Shown: piece after piece, positions 26,221 to 35,796 of the stretch
Layout: every line of letters starts with the position of its first letter
Position numbering within the stretch: position 1 is the first letter of the stretch
From: Bordetella genomosp. 12
Lineage (GTDB): Bacteria; Pseudomonadota; Gammaproteobacteria; Burkholderiales; Burkholderiaceae_B
Length of the DNA stretch: 64,000 bases
NCBI RefSeq assembly: GCF_002261355.1
Contig: NZ_NEVU01000001.1
Span: 1,054,001-1,118,000 of the forward strand
Direction of reading: 5' to 3'
Made by a program: the position numbers and the translations under genes
The notes under the pieces: generated by a model
Told to the model about the DNA's origin: nothing
Database searches by the model: none
Seen by the model: the letters and a program-made list of their open reading frames with translations, nothing else

Positions 26221-26484
26221 TCAGATTTTGCTGCCCTTGGTCACGGCCAGGGCCAGATGCAGGGTCTCGGTGATGCGGCGCTTGGCGGCGGCCTTTTGGT
26301 CCGCCGGCATTTCCAGGCTTTTGGCCAGATACTGCAGCAAGGAGTCGGCCACATCTTCGAGCACGCCCAGGGCTTCCTGGGGTTTCTGCTGGCGCATGGC
26401 AAACAGCGCGATGTGAGCGGCGTTCAGGGCCAGGTCGCCCAGAACTTGCGGGTCGACGGCGGGAGGGGTGGTGGATGCGCTCAT
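26221..26484 (-). CDS. Small hypothetical helical protein
   Basis: An 87-residue protein, mostly amphipathic helix (LALNAAHIALFAMRQQKPQEALGVLEDVADSLL), with no cysteine and no signal peptide. I do not recognise a family. A good SD (AGGAG, 7 bp upstream of ATG 26484) and high-GC codon use support a real gene. It converges on the hydrolase with 8 bp between stops, and has no partner on its own strand. Confidence 0.6.
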   Translation of the reverse strand: MSASTTPPAVDPQVLGDLALNAAHIALFAMRQQKPQEALGVLEDVADSLLQYLAKSLEMPADQKAAAKRRITETLHLALAVTKGSKI

Positions 26485-26736
26485 GATCGGCTCCTGGGGC
26501 CAGTTGATGCGGCGGCGGCCGTCAGGGCCAGCGCCAAAGGCGAGACTATAGGAAAAACAGGGCGGCAGGACAAACGGGCTGCCCGGTTGTCTGCGGCGGC
26601 CTGGGCGCGACGGCGCGGGCGCCGGCCCCGGGCTGGCCGCAAGGACCGGGGGTTGGGGTTCTCACCTATATTCGTCGGGCCCGCTCAAACGTAGGATGTC
26701 CAACAACCAACAACTACATGATACGAGACAGCCCCC

Positions 26737-27915
26737 ATGATGTTTTCCCCCCTCAAGCGCTTTGTGGTTCTGGATCTGTCACGCGTGCGGTCCGGCCCGG
26801 CAGCGGTGCGCCAGTTCGCCGATTGGGGCGCCGACGTGATCAAGATCGAAGAGCCCAGCGAGGTCAAGGATGACAAGCCGGGCGGCGCGGCCAAGTTCAG
26901 CGACTACCAGAACACGCATCGCAACAAGCGCAGCCTGACGCTCAATCTCAAACACCCCGAGGGGCGGGCGGTCTTTCTGGAACTGGTCAAACGCGCGGAC
27001 GTCTTGGTGGAAAACTACCGGCCCTCCGTCAAGGCCAAGCTGGGGATCGATTACGCCACGCTGTCGCGCATCAATCCCCGGCTGGTCTACGCGAGCATTT
27101 CCGGCTTCGGCCAGGATGGTCCGTATGCCGACCGCCCGGGCCTGGATCAGATCGCCCAGGGGCTGGGCGGTTTGATGTCGGTGACCGGCGAGGCCGACCA
27201 CGGCCCCATGCGGGCCGGCATTCCGATCGCCGACCTGAGCGCCGGGCTGTTCGCGGCCATCGGCATACTGATCGCCCTGCTGGACCGCGAGCAGACGGGC
27301 CAGGGGCGCTGGGTGCAGACCTCGCTGTTGCAGTCACAGGTGTGGATGATGGATTTCCAGGCCACGCGCTGGCTGATCGACGGCGAGGTGCCCGGGCAGT
27401 CCGGCAACGACCACCCGACCAGCTCGCCCACTGGCGTCTACCCGACGGCCGATGGCTATATCAATATCGCCGCCATGGGATCGAGCATGTTCGCGCGGCT
27501 GTGCGAGGTGCTCGAGATGCCGGAGCTGATCGACGACGCGCGCTTTGCCTCGGCGGGGCTGCGGGTGGAGAACCGGCCGGCGCTCACGGCGCAGATCGTG
27601 GCGCGTACCCGGCAGCGCAGCAGCGCGGAGTGGATCGAGCGCCTGAACGCCGCCGGCGTGCCCTGCGGGCCGATACTGTCGATGGACGGCACGTTCGACA
27701 ACGAGCAAGTGCGCCATCTGAAAATGACGCGCAAAGTGACGCATCCGCAGCGTGGCGAGTTCGACATCCTGGCCCAGCCGGTGATTTTTGGCGACGCCGA
27801 ACCCGGACCGGTGTCGCCGGCGCCGGAGACGGGCGCGCACACCGACGATATTCTGGGCTGGCTGGGCATGGATGCGGCCGCGCGCGAACGTTTGCGCGCC
27901 GTCGGGGCGGTGTGA
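26737..27915 (+). CDS. Family III CoA-transferase (CaiB/BaiF)
   Basis: A 392-residue enzyme of usual length. The N-terminal VVLDLSRVRSGPAAVRQFADWGADVIKIEEP and FGQDGPYADRPGLDQIAQGLGG are family signatures. D166 in IPIADLSAGLFAAIGI is the catalytic aspartate position of formyl-CoA transferase. It should move CoA between acyl-CoA donors and a carboxylic acid. It is followed by a GntR regulator, a crotonase and a Bug protein, so it probably activates the acid taken up by that Bug system (inference). The 252 bp before it hold no gene; the SD before ATG 26737 is weak. Confidence 0.88.
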   Translation: MMFSPLKRFVVLDLSRVRSGPAAVRQFADWGADVIKIEEPSEVKDDKPGGAAKFSDYQNTHRNKRSLTLNLKHPEGRAVFLELVKRADVLVENYRPSVKAKLGIDYATLSRINPRLVYASISGFGQDGPYADRPGLDQIAQGLGGLMSVTGEADHGPMRAGIPIADLSAGLFAAIGILIALLDREQTGQGRWVQTSLLQSQVWMMDFQATRWLIDGEVPGQSGNDHPTSSPTGVYPTADGYINIAAMGSSMFARLCEVLEMPELIDDARFASAGLRVENRPALTAQIVARTRQRSSAEWIERLNAAGVPCGPILSMDGTFDNEQVRHLKMTRKVTHPQRGEFDILAQPVIFGDAEPGPVSPAPETGAHTDDILGWLGMDAAARERLRAVGAV

Positions 27916-27949
27916 CACCATCGGGGCTTTTGCTCTCTCGAGGATGCTC

Positions 27950-28687
<738 letters not shown>

Positions 28688-28699
28688 CGAGACAACATC

Positions 28700-29515
28700 A
28701 TGGAAAGCCAGCGCATCTTGCAGGATCGCATCACCGAGCATCTCATCGTGGAAAAACGCGGCGCGGCCGGCTGGATCACCTTTAATGATCCGGCGCGGCA
28801 CAACGCGGTGTCCTTCGCGATGTGGGAGGGGATCCCGCTGGCTTTGCAGGCCCTGGCCGAAGACCCGGCCATACGCGTGGTCGTTCTGAGCGGCGCCGGC
28901 GAGCGCGCTTTTGTCAGCGGCGCCAACATCTCGCAATTCGACACGCTGCGTTCGGGCGAGGAGGCGGTGCAGGCCTACGAACGCGTGGCCGAGGCCGCGC
29001 AGCTGGCGCTGTACGACTATGACAAACCCACCATCGCGCGCATCCGGGGCTATTGCATTGGCGGCGGCCTGAATATCGCGCTGTGCTGCGACCTGCGCCT
29101 GGCCTCCGAAGACAGCAGCTTCGCGATCCCCGCGGGCAAGCTCGGCCTGGGCTATCGCATGACCGCCATCCGCAATCTGGTCACTGCGGCCGGACCGGCC
29201 CGTGCGCTGGAGATATTCCTGACCGCGGCGCGTTACTCCGCCGCCGAGGCCGTGCATTTGGGCTTGCTGCACAAAGTGGTGCCGGCCGGCGAACTCGATC
29301 TGGCGCTGCAGACCTATATCGATCAGATAGGCGCCAATGCGCCGCTGACACTCATGGCGGGCAAGAAGATGATTCGCCAGATGCAGCAGCTGGGGCCGCA
29401 GGTCGATATGCAGGCCATGACCGATCTGGTGCTGGCCTGCTTCGAGAGCAACGATTACCGCGAAGGCCGCCGCGCCTTTGCCGAGAAGCGCGCGCCGGTG
29501 TTTACCGGCACCTGA
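28700..29515 (+). CDS. Crotonase-fold (enoyl-CoA hydratase-like) protein lacking both catalytic Glu
   Basis: A 271-residue crotonase. The oxyanion hole is intact (FVSGANISQF with A75, and IGGG 120-123). The two catalytic glutamates of true hydratases are not there: the first position is N125 (GGGLNIAL instead of GGGxELA) and the second is A145 (FAIPAGKLGL instead of PE). It may therefore catalyse another crotonase reaction (isomerase, hydrolase, decarboxylase or C-C lyase). It sits 12 bp after the GntR gene and before a Bug gene, in one apparent operon with the CoA-transferase. Confidence 0.85.
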   Translation: MESQRILQDRITEHLIVEKRGAAGWITFNDPARHNAVSFAMWEGIPLALQALAEDPAIRVVVLSGAGERAFVSGANISQFDTLRSGEEAVQAYERVAEAAQLALYDYDKPTIARIRGYCIGGGLNIALCCDLRLASEDSSFAIPAGKLGLGYRMTAIRNLVTAAGPARALEIFLTAARYSAAEAVHLGLLHKVVPAGELDLALQTYIDQIGANAPLTLMAGKKMIRQMQQLGPQVDMQAMTDLVLACFESNDYREGRRAFAEKRAPVFTGT

Positions 29516-29660
29516 CGCCGGCCCGTCGGGGCCCTTAACCGATTTCGTTTGATGCCAGCCTGGCTGGCAGGACCGCGTGCGCCCGCCACGTGGGGGGCGC
29601 ACGCGCCCAGCGCGGGACGCCAGGCCGGGCGTGGCGGCCAGAAAAAAGACGGAGACACTC

Positions 29661-30623
29661 ATGAAAAAAGCCCTGGCAGCCACGCTGCTGACCCTCGCCC
29701 TGCCGGCTGCGCAAGCCGCCTATCCCGAGCAGCCCATACGCCTGGTCATCGGATATGCCGCCGGCGGCACCACCGACATCCTGGCGCGTGCGCTGGCCGA
29801 GCAATTGAGCAAGACGCTCAAGCAATCCATCATCGTGGAAAACAAGCCCGGCGCGGCGGGCAATATCGCCGCCACGTCGGTGCAGCAGGCCGCCCCGGAT
29901 GGCTACACGCTGTTCATGGCCACGGTGTCCAGCCACGGCATCAACCCCGCGCTGTACAAGAAGTCTTTGGGCTACGACCCGGTGGGCGGCTTCGAACCCG
30001 TGGGCATGGTGGCTTCGATTCCGCTGGTGCTGGTGGCCAATCCGAAACTGCCGGCTACCGATGTGGCCGGTCTGGTGACACTGGCCAAGTCCAAGCCCGG
30101 CGAGCTGAACTACTCTTCCAGCGGCAACGGCTCGCCGGTGCATTTGGCCGGGGCGATGTTTGCCCAGCAAGCGGGGCTGGACATGGTGCATGTGCCTTAT
30201 CGGGGCGGCGCGCTGGCCAATACCGCCGTCATGACGGGAGAAGCGCAGCTCAGCTTCGCCACCCTGCCTGGCGCCATGCCGCAGGTCAAGGCCGGCACCT
30301 TGCGCGCCTTGGCGGTCACGACTCGTGAGCGCTCGCCGCAATTGCCTGACGTGCCCACCGTGGCCGAGGCGCCGGGCTTCAAGGGTTTTGAGATCAACAC
30401 CTGGAATGCGCTGCTCGCGCCCAAGGGCACGCCGCCGCAGGCGGTCGCCACGCTCAACGCCGCGCTGAAGGAGGCCATGACCTCGGACAAGCTCAAAGAG
30501 CACTTTCAGCGCGAGGGGGCCACGCCAGCCACGAGCACGCCGGCCGAGCTGGGCAACTTCATCCAGACCGAACTCGACAAGTGGGCCGGCGTGGTCAAGA
30601 GCGTCAACATCCGCGTGGACTGA
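29661..30623 (+). CDS. Bug-type (TTT family) periplasmic substrate-binding protein
   Basis: A 320-residue binding protein with a short lysine signal peptide (MKKALAATLLTLALPAAQA). The Bug motifs are PEQPIRLVIGYAAGGTTDILA and VENKPGAGGNIA-like (here VENKPGAAGNIA). ATG 29661 has GGAG 6 bp upstream. It is probably the last gene of the CoA-transferase/GntR/crotonase unit, 145 bp after the crotonase, and converges on the PDC-lactonase-like gene. The ligand is likely the acid activated by the CoA-transferase. Confidence 0.9.
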   Translation: MKKALAATLLTLALPAAQAAYPEQPIRLVIGYAAGGTTDILARALAEQLSKTLKQSIIVENKPGAAGNIAATSVQQAAPDGYTLFMATVSSHGINPALYKKSLGYDPVGGFEPVGMVASIPLVLVANPKLPATDVAGLVTLAKSKPGELNYSSSGNGSPVHLAGAMFAQQAGLDMVHVPYRGGALANTAVMTGEAQLSFATLPGAMPQVKAGTLRALAVTTRERSPQLPDVPTVAEAPGFKGFEINTWNALLAPKGTPPQAVATLNAALKEAMTSDKLKEHFQREGATPATSTPAELGNFIQTELDKWAGVVKSVNIRVD

Positions 30624-30629
30624 GGCCGC

Positions 30630-31496
30630 TCAGGCGGTGAAGTAAAGCTGTTGGGGATTGTCCACCAACAGCTTCTGCAAGGCCTGGGCGTCGCCATACC
30701 GGGGCAGGATGTCGATGAGGTCTCCGTCGTCGGGGACCTCGCGCACATTGGGATGAGGCCAGTCCAGCCCCCAGACGGCGCGCTCGCCGGCCACCTCCAG
30801 AATGCGGCGCGCGATGGGTGCGACGTCGGCATAGGGCGGATCGCTGCGGCTGAGCGTCGCCGACAGACGCTCGGGGCCGCTGACCTTGATCCAGGCGCGC
30901 GGATGTTCGAGCACCCGCAGCAGCATGTCCAGCTCGGGCTGCATGGCGTCGGCCATGACGCGGCCCATGTGATCGATCACATAGGGCACGGGCAGTTGAT
31001 GCAGAAAGGACGTCATCCGCGCCAGCTCGTCGGCGTGGGCATGCAACTGGATGTGCCAGCCGAGGTCGGCCACGCGCGCGGCCATGCGCGTGACGGCGGC
31101 CAGATCCGCCGACGGGCCCAGGTGCGGCATGAAGTTGTAGCGCAGACCGCGGACGCCCTGCTCGTGCAGCGCGCGCAGTTGCGCGGTGCTGATGTCGTCG
31201 TCGACCAGGGCCACGCCGCGATAGCGCAACGGATCGCGCGCGATGGCGTCCAGCATGGCGCGGTTGTCGGTGCCGTGCACGGTGGCCTGTACCAGCACGG
31301 CGCGCTCCACGCCGAGCATGCGGTGCAGGGGCTGCAGCATCTCGATGGGCGCATCGGGCGGATCGTAGCGCCGCTCGGGCGCATAGGGGAAGCGCTCGGC
31401 CGGCCCGTAGACGTGCACGTGGCAATCACAGCTGCCGGCTGGCAGCTTGAAGCGCGGCGCATGCGGCGCGGGGTGGGGCGGGGGAACGGATTTCAA
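30630..31496 (-). CDS. Amidohydrolase, 2-pyrone-4,6-dicarboxylate lactonase-like (LigI family)
   Basis: A 288-residue TIM-barrel hydrolase of the amidohydrolase-2 family. It begins with CDCHVHVYGP (H26 and H28) and closes with a metal/general-base Asp in AVWGLDWPHPNV, which is the LigI/PDC hydrolase pattern. PDC lactonase opens 2-pyrone-4,6-dicarboxylate to 4-oxalomesaconate, the very substrate of the tautomerase/hydratase genes at 32913-35059. It lies 89 bp downstream of the dual-HTH LysR gene on the same strand. Other small lactones remain possible substrates. Confidence 0.78.
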   Translation of the reverse strand: MKSVPPPHPAPHAPRFKLPAGSCDCHVHVYGPAERFPYAPERRYDPPDAPIEMLQPLHRMLGVERAVLVQATVHGTDNRAMLDAIARDPLRYRGVALVDDDISTAQLRALHEQGVRGLRYNFMPHLGPSADLAAVTRMAARVADLGWHIQLHAHADELARMTSFLHQLPVPYVIDHMGRVMADAMQPELDMLLRVLEHPRAWIKVSGPERLSATLSRSDPPYADVAPIARRILEVAGERAVWGLDWPHPNVREVPDDGDLIDILPRYGDAQALQKLLVDNPQQLYFTA

Positions 31497-31585
31497 TGCG
31501 GGTCTCCTCTTGGTCTGTCGGCCGAGTATGACGGGCGCCGTGCGCCGCGGGGTTGCGTTCGGCGCCCGAGGGCGATCGAATCGGC

Positions 31586-32800
31586 TTATGCCGCGGCGGC
31601 TCGCGCGGCCTGGACGTGCACCTCTTGCAGCAGGGCATGAGCGCCCGGCGACAGTTGCGCGCCGGCGCGCACGGTCACGCCGATCTCGCGTTGCATGCCG
31701 TCCAGCGAAAAATCCAGCGCCACCAGCCGGCCGCTGGCGACCTCGTAGTGCATCTGATGGCGCGACAGCGCGGTGAGCATGTCCGAATGCAGCAGCAGGC
31801 CGCGCAGCGTGGCCAGATCGGCGGTCTCCACCGAGGGTTCGAGTAAGGGCTGACCCTTGGCGCGGAAGAAATCGTTCAGTTGATAGCGCAAGGGCGAGGA
31901 GGCCCGCGACAGCACCCAGGGGTAGGCGCGCAAATCCGCGAAATCGATGCGGCGCTTGCGTGCCAGCGGATGCTCCGCGCGCGCCAGCAGCACGATGTCC
32001 TCGTGCATGAGGACGCGCGTGCTGAGCGATTTATCGTGCAGGGGGCGCAATGCGCCGAGGATGAAGTCGATCTCGGCGCTCAGCAGCCCGGCGCACAAAT
32101 CACCATAAGGGCTCTCGAGCGTGCGGATGCGCAGCCCCGGGTGGCGCGCCAGCACGGCCGCGATGGCGCTGGGCAGCACCAGGGTACGGATCAAGGGCAG
32201 GGAGCCGACCGTGACCGTGCCCTCGATCGCGCCGCTGAGCGCGGCGACATCCGCTTCGATGTTGCGCAGCTCGGCCAGCACGCGCTTGAAATGCCGCACC
32301 CAGCGCTCGCCGGCCTGGGTCGGGATCATGCCGCGCGGGGTGCGCTGAAAAATCGCCTGCCCCAGGCATTGCTCCAGCCGCGAGACGGCCGCACTGATGG
32401 CCGGCTGCGTCAGGCCTTGCTGATGCGCCACCGTGGACATGTGGTGGACATCGGCCAGCAATACCACGCTGGCCAGGCGGCCGGTGTGATACAGCGCGCC
32501 CGAGGTGCCTCCTTGGGCGCCGCGTTGCCGTGCCTCGTCCATGACGCAGGCCAGCTCCTCCTGTATGCGCTCGGCGCGCACCCGCACGGTCTCGCCCGCC
32601 GCGGTGAGCAACATGCCGGTGCCTTTGCGCTCGAACAGCGCCACGCCCAGTGCCGCCTCCAGGCGGCTGACCGCGCGCGTGACGGCCGAGGACGCCCGCA
32701 ACAGCGTTTCGGCGCCGCGCCGCACGCCGCCGGCGGCCACGACGGCATTGAAGACATGCAGATGGTGCAGATTCAGGGGCGGGCGCGGGTCCATGGCCAA
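31586..32800 (-). CDS. LysR-type regulator with two N-terminal HTH domains
   Basis: A 404-residue protein, about 100 residues longer than usual LysR regulators. Residues about 10-69 form one LysR HTH (LHHLHVFNAVVAAGGVRRGA, ASSAVTRAVSRLEAALGVALFERK). Residues about 107-166 form a second (TVAHQQGLTQPAISAAVSRLE, CLGQAIFQRTPRGMIPTQAG). A normal ligand domain follows (from about 193: GTVTVGSLPLIRTLVLP). It is divergent from the 4-oxalomesaconate operon across 112 bp and upstream of the lactonase, so it probably regulates both. Confidence 0.85.
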   Translation of the reverse strand: MAMDPRPPLNLHHLHVFNAVVAAGGVRRGAETLLRASSAVTRAVSRLEAALGVALFERKGTGMLLTAAGETVRVRAERIQEELACVMDEARQRGAQGGTSGALYHTGRLASVVLLADVHHMSTVAHQQGLTQPAISAAVSRLEQCLGQAIFQRTPRGMIPTQAGERWVRHFKRVLAELRNIEADVAALSGAIEGTVTVGSLPLIRTLVLPSAIAAVLARHPGLRIRTLESPYGDLCAGLLSAEIDFILGALRPLHDKSLSTRVLMHEDIVLLARAEHPLARKRRIDFADLRAYPWVLSRASSPLRYQLNDFFRAKGQPLLEPSVETADLATLRGLLLHSDMLTALSRHQMHYEVASGRLVALDFSLDGMQREIGVTVRAGAQLSPGAHALLQEVHVQAARAAAA

Positions 32801-32861
32801 AAGAAAAAGTAGGTCATAAAAATATTAGAACGGCCATTCGCGCACAAGGCAACCCCGATAA

Positions 32862-32875
32862 GGGTGTGTCGACCC
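32862..32875. promoter_or_regulatory. Candidate LysR-binding dyad in the divergent promoter
   Basis: GGGT (32862-32865) and ACCC (32872-32875) flank GTGTCG, with partial outward symmetry (AAG and CTT). This is in the 112-bp space between the dual-HTH LysR gene and the tautomerase gene. The dyad is short, so it is a weak candidate. Confidence 0.25.
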
Positions 32876-32912
32876 ATACTTTCGCAAAAAATAGCAGGCA
32901 GAGTGAGTGAGC

Positions 32913-34037
32913 ATGGAGACGATGGATAAAAATCAAACGCAGCAGGCGGTGGACTGCCTGTTCATGCGCGGCGGAACCTCGCGCGGGCCGTTTTTCCGTG
33001 CGGCGGATCTGCCGGCGGATCCGGCCAGCCGCGATGCCTTGCTGCTGGCCCTCATGGGCTCGCCAGACCCGCGGCAGATCGATGGCCTGGGCGGCGCGCA
33101 TCCGCTGACGAGCAAAGTAGGCATCGTCGGCCCGGGCCGTGAGCCGGGCGTGGATCTGGAGTTTCTGTTCGCGCAGGTCGCGGTGGGCGATGCGCGCGTG
33201 GACACCACGCCCAACTGCGGCAACATGCTGGCCGCCGTCGTGCCGTTCGCGCTGGAAACCGGGCTGCTTACCCCGCGCGCGGACCTCAGCCGCTATCGCG
33301 TGCTGACCTTGAACACCGGCATGCTGTGCGACATCGACGTGCAGACGCCCAACGGGCGCTTGCGCTATGACGGTATGGCGCGCATCGACGGCGTGCCGGG
33401 AACCGCCGCGCCGATCGCCATCAACTTCCTGGATACCGCCGGATCGGTCTGCGAAGGGCTGTTGCCCACCGGGCAGGTGCGCGATCGGCTGCGCGTGGCC
33501 GGTCAGCCCGACATCGACGTCACCTGTATCGACAATGGCATGCCCATGGTGCTGATGCGCGCCGCCGATCTGCAGCGGCGCGGCGACGAAAGCGTGGCCG
33601 AACTCAACGCGGACGAGGCCCTGAAAACTCGCCTCGAAGCCCTGCGCCTGCTGGCTGGCGAACGGATGGGGCTGGGCGATGTGCGCGACAAACCCTATCC
33701 CAAGATGTGTTTGCTGTCGCCGCCCAGGCAGGGCGGCAGCATCGCGACACGCTGCTTCATCCCCCATGTCTGCCACGACGCCATCGGCGTGCTGGCCGCC
33801 GTGACGGTGGCCACCGCCTGCGTGCTGCCAGGCTCGGTGGCCGACGGACTGGCGCGCCTGCCCGGCGGCGCGCGGCAGCGCGTGCCGGTGGAGCATCCGT
33901 CGGGCGAATTCAGCGTGGAGCTGGAGCTCGATGCCGCGGGCCAGGTAGTGCGCGCCGCGTTGCTGCGCACGGCTCGTTTATTGATGCGCGGCACCGCCTA
34001 TGCCCCGCGCCCTGTTTCTTCCGGAGAATCCGCTTGA
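32913..34037 (+). CDS. galD: 4-oxalomesaconate tautomerase-like protein (GalD/PrpF family)
   Basis: A 374-residue protein of the PrpF/GalD isomerase family (diaminopimelate-epimerase fold). Signatures are CLFMRGGTSRGPFFRAADLP, the catalytic-Cys loop TPNCGNMLAA, and FLDTAGSVCEGLLPTG. GalD interconverts keto and enol/isomer forms of 4-oxalomesaconate in the gallate and 4,5-cleavage routes. Starts at GTG 32907, ATG 32913 and ATG 32922 are possible; SD spacing does not decide clearly. Its TGA overlaps the hydratase TTG start. The gene symbol rests on context as well as family. Confidence 0.82.
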   Translation: METMDKNQTQQAVDCLFMRGGTSRGPFFRAADLPADPASRDALLLALMGSPDPRQIDGLGGAHPLTSKVGIVGPGREPGVDLEFLFAQVAVGDARVDTTPNCGNMLAAVVPFALETGLLTPRADLSRYRVLTLNTGMLCDIDVQTPNGRLRYDGMARIDGVPGTAAPIAINFLDTAGSVCEGLLPTGQVRDRLRVAGQPDIDVTCIDNGMPMVLMRAADLQRRGDESVAELNADEALKTRLEALRLLAGERMGLGDVRDKPYPKMCLLSPPRQGGSIATRCFIPHVCHDAIGVLAAVTVATACVLPGSVADGLARLPGGARQRVPVEHPSGEFSVELELDAAGQVVRAALLRTARLLMRGTAYAPRPVSSGESA

Positions 34038-35059
34038 TCATCGATTGTCATGGCCACTACACCACGGCGCCCCCGGCGCTGGAAGCGTGGCGTCACCGGC
34101 AGATCGCCGGTCTGAAGGATCCGTCGGCCGCGCCGCGCGCCAGCGACTTGCGCATCAGCGACGATGAGATCCGCGAGTCCATCGAGGCCAATCAACTGCG
34201 GCTGATGCGCGAGCGGGCCTGCGATCTGACGATTTTCTCGCCGCGGGCCAGCTTCATGGCGCATCACATCGGCGACCTGTCCACCAGCCAGACCTGGGCC
34301 GCCTTATGCAATGAACTGTGCCATCGGGTGGCGACGCTATTTCCGGAGCATTTCGCGGGCGCGGCCATGTTGCCGCAATCGCCCGGCCAACCCATCCAGA
34401 CCTGCCTGGACGAGCTCAAACGCTGCGTCGAAGAATATGGCTTCGTGGCATTGAATCTCAACCCCGACCCGTCGGGCGGCCACTGGACTTCGCCGCCGCT
34501 GTCGGATCCCTATTGGTATCCGCTGTACGAGCGCATGGTCGATTACGGCATCCCCGCCATGGTTCATGTGAGCACCAGCTGCAACGCCTGCTTCCACACC
34601 ACGGGCGCGCATTACCTGAACGCCGACACCACGGCCTTCATGCAGTGCCTGACCTCGGATCTGTTCAAGGTGTTCCCGGACCTGAACTTCGTGATCCCGC
34701 ATGGCGGCGGCGCGGTGCCGTATCACTGGGGCCGCTTCCGGGGGTTGGCGCAGGAGATGAAGAAGCCGCCGCTCGAAGACTGGTTGCTCGACAACGTCTA
34801 TTTCGATACCTGCGTCTATCACCAGCCCGGCATCGATCTGCTGGCGCGCGTCATCCCGGTGAAGAACGTGCTGTTCGCCAGCGAAATGATAGGCGCGGTG
34901 CGCGGGATCGATCCGCAGACAGGCTTTCATTACGACGATACGCGGCGCTATATCGAAGCGGCCGATCTGAGCGCCTCGGAGCGGCATCAGATCTACGAAG
35001 GCAACGCGCGGCGCGTGTATCCGCGGCTGGATGCCGCGCTGACAAAGAAGGGGCTTTGA
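34034..35059 (+). CDS. ligJ: 4-oxalomesaconate hydratase (LigJ-type amidohydrolase)
   Basis: A 341-residue amidohydrolase-2 protein. It opens with (M)[19 protein letters not shown], with the metal pair H6/H8. It carries [16 protein letters not shown] and a late [17 protein letters not shown] motif, as in LigJ. The reaction hydrates 4-oxalomesaconate to 4-carboxy-4-hydroxy-2-oxoadipate. TTG 34034 is chosen: GGAG lies 7 bp upstream, it overlaps the previous stop, and it gives the exact LigJ N-terminus. It is followed 1 bp later by the aldolase gene. Confidence 0.87.
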   Translation: MIIDCHGHYTTAPPALEAWRHRQIAGLKDPSAAPRASDLRISDDEIRESIEANQLRLMRERACDLTIFSPRASFMAHHIGDLSTSQTWAALCNELCHRVATLFPEHFAGAAMLPQSPGQPIQTCLDELKRCVEEYGFVALNLNPDPSGGHWTSPPLSDPYWYPLYERMVDYGIPAMVHVSTSCNACFHTTGAHYLNADTTAFMQCLTSDLFKVFPDLNFVIPHGGGAVPYHWGRFRGLAQEMKKPPLEDWLLDNVYFDTCVYHQPGIDLLARVIPVKNVLFASEMIGAVRGIDPQTGFHYDDTRRYIEAADLSASERHQIYEGNARRVYPRLDAALTKKGL

Positions 35060-35060
35060 G

Positions 35061-35756
35061 ATGGACGATCTGCTCAACACACTGGGTGTGGTCAAACGCC
35101 GCATCGAGAGGGCCGACCGGGCCGTGGTGCAACGACTGGCCGCGCACGGTGTAGCCACCGTGCACGAGGCCATGGGCCGGGTAGGTCTGCTGGATGCCGG
35201 CATCCGTCCCGTCTACGAGGGAGCGCGTTTGTGCGGCACGGCCGTCACCGTGCTGTTGCAGCCGGGCGATAACTGGATGCTGCACGTCGCCGCCGAGCAA
35301 TTGCAGCCAGGTGACGTCGTCGTGGCAGCCTGCACCAGCGACAGCCGCGATGGCTTTTTCGGCGAACTGCTGGCCACCAGCTTCCGGGCGCGGGGCGGGC
35401 AGGGGCTGATCATCGATGGCGGCGCGCGCGACATCAGCGAACTGCGCGAGATGGGTTTCCCCGTGTTCAGCAAGGCGGTCTGTGCCAAAGGCACGGTCAA
35501 GGCCACCCTGGGCTCGGTGAATGTGCCGGTGATCTGCGCCGGTGCGCTGGTGCGTCCGGGCGATGTGGTGCTGGCCGACGCGGATGGCGTGGTGGTCGTG
35601 CCGGCGGCGCAGGCCGCGCGGGTGGCCGAGCGAGCCGACGAAAGACTGGCCAACGAGGCGCGCAAGCGCGCCCGCCTGGCGGCCGGTGAGCTGGGGCTGG
35701 ATATCTACGCCATGCGTGAACCGCTGGCGCGGGCCGGTCTGCGTTACCTGGATTGA
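35061..35756 (+). CDS. ligK: 4-carboxy-4-hydroxy-2-oxoadipate aldolase (RraA-like, LigK/GalC)
   Basis: A 231-residue class II aldolase of the RraA/HMG-aldolase family. It shows [12 protein letters not shown], the pyruvate/metal-site region [21 protein letters not shown] and [20 protein letters not shown] with the conserved R-D. It splits 4-carboxy-4-hydroxy-2-oxoadipate into pyruvate and oxaloacetate. It follows the hydratase with almost no gap. Tautomerase, hydratase and aldolase together complete the lower 4,5-cleavage pathway. Confidence 0.88.
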   Translation: MDDLLNTLGVVKRRIERADRAVVQRLAAHGVATVHEAMGRVGLLDAGIRPVYEGARLCGTAVTVLLQPGDNWMLHVAAEQLQPGDVVVAACTSDSRDGFFGELLATSFRARGGQGLIIDGGARDISELREMGFPVFSKAVCAKGTVKATLGSVNVPVICAGALVRPGDVVLADADGVVVVPAAQAARVAERADERLANEARKRARLAAGELGLDIYAMREPLARAGLRYLD

Positions 35757-35796
35757 TCCACGCGCCCTGCGCGACAAAAACGATAAGGAAGAGACA

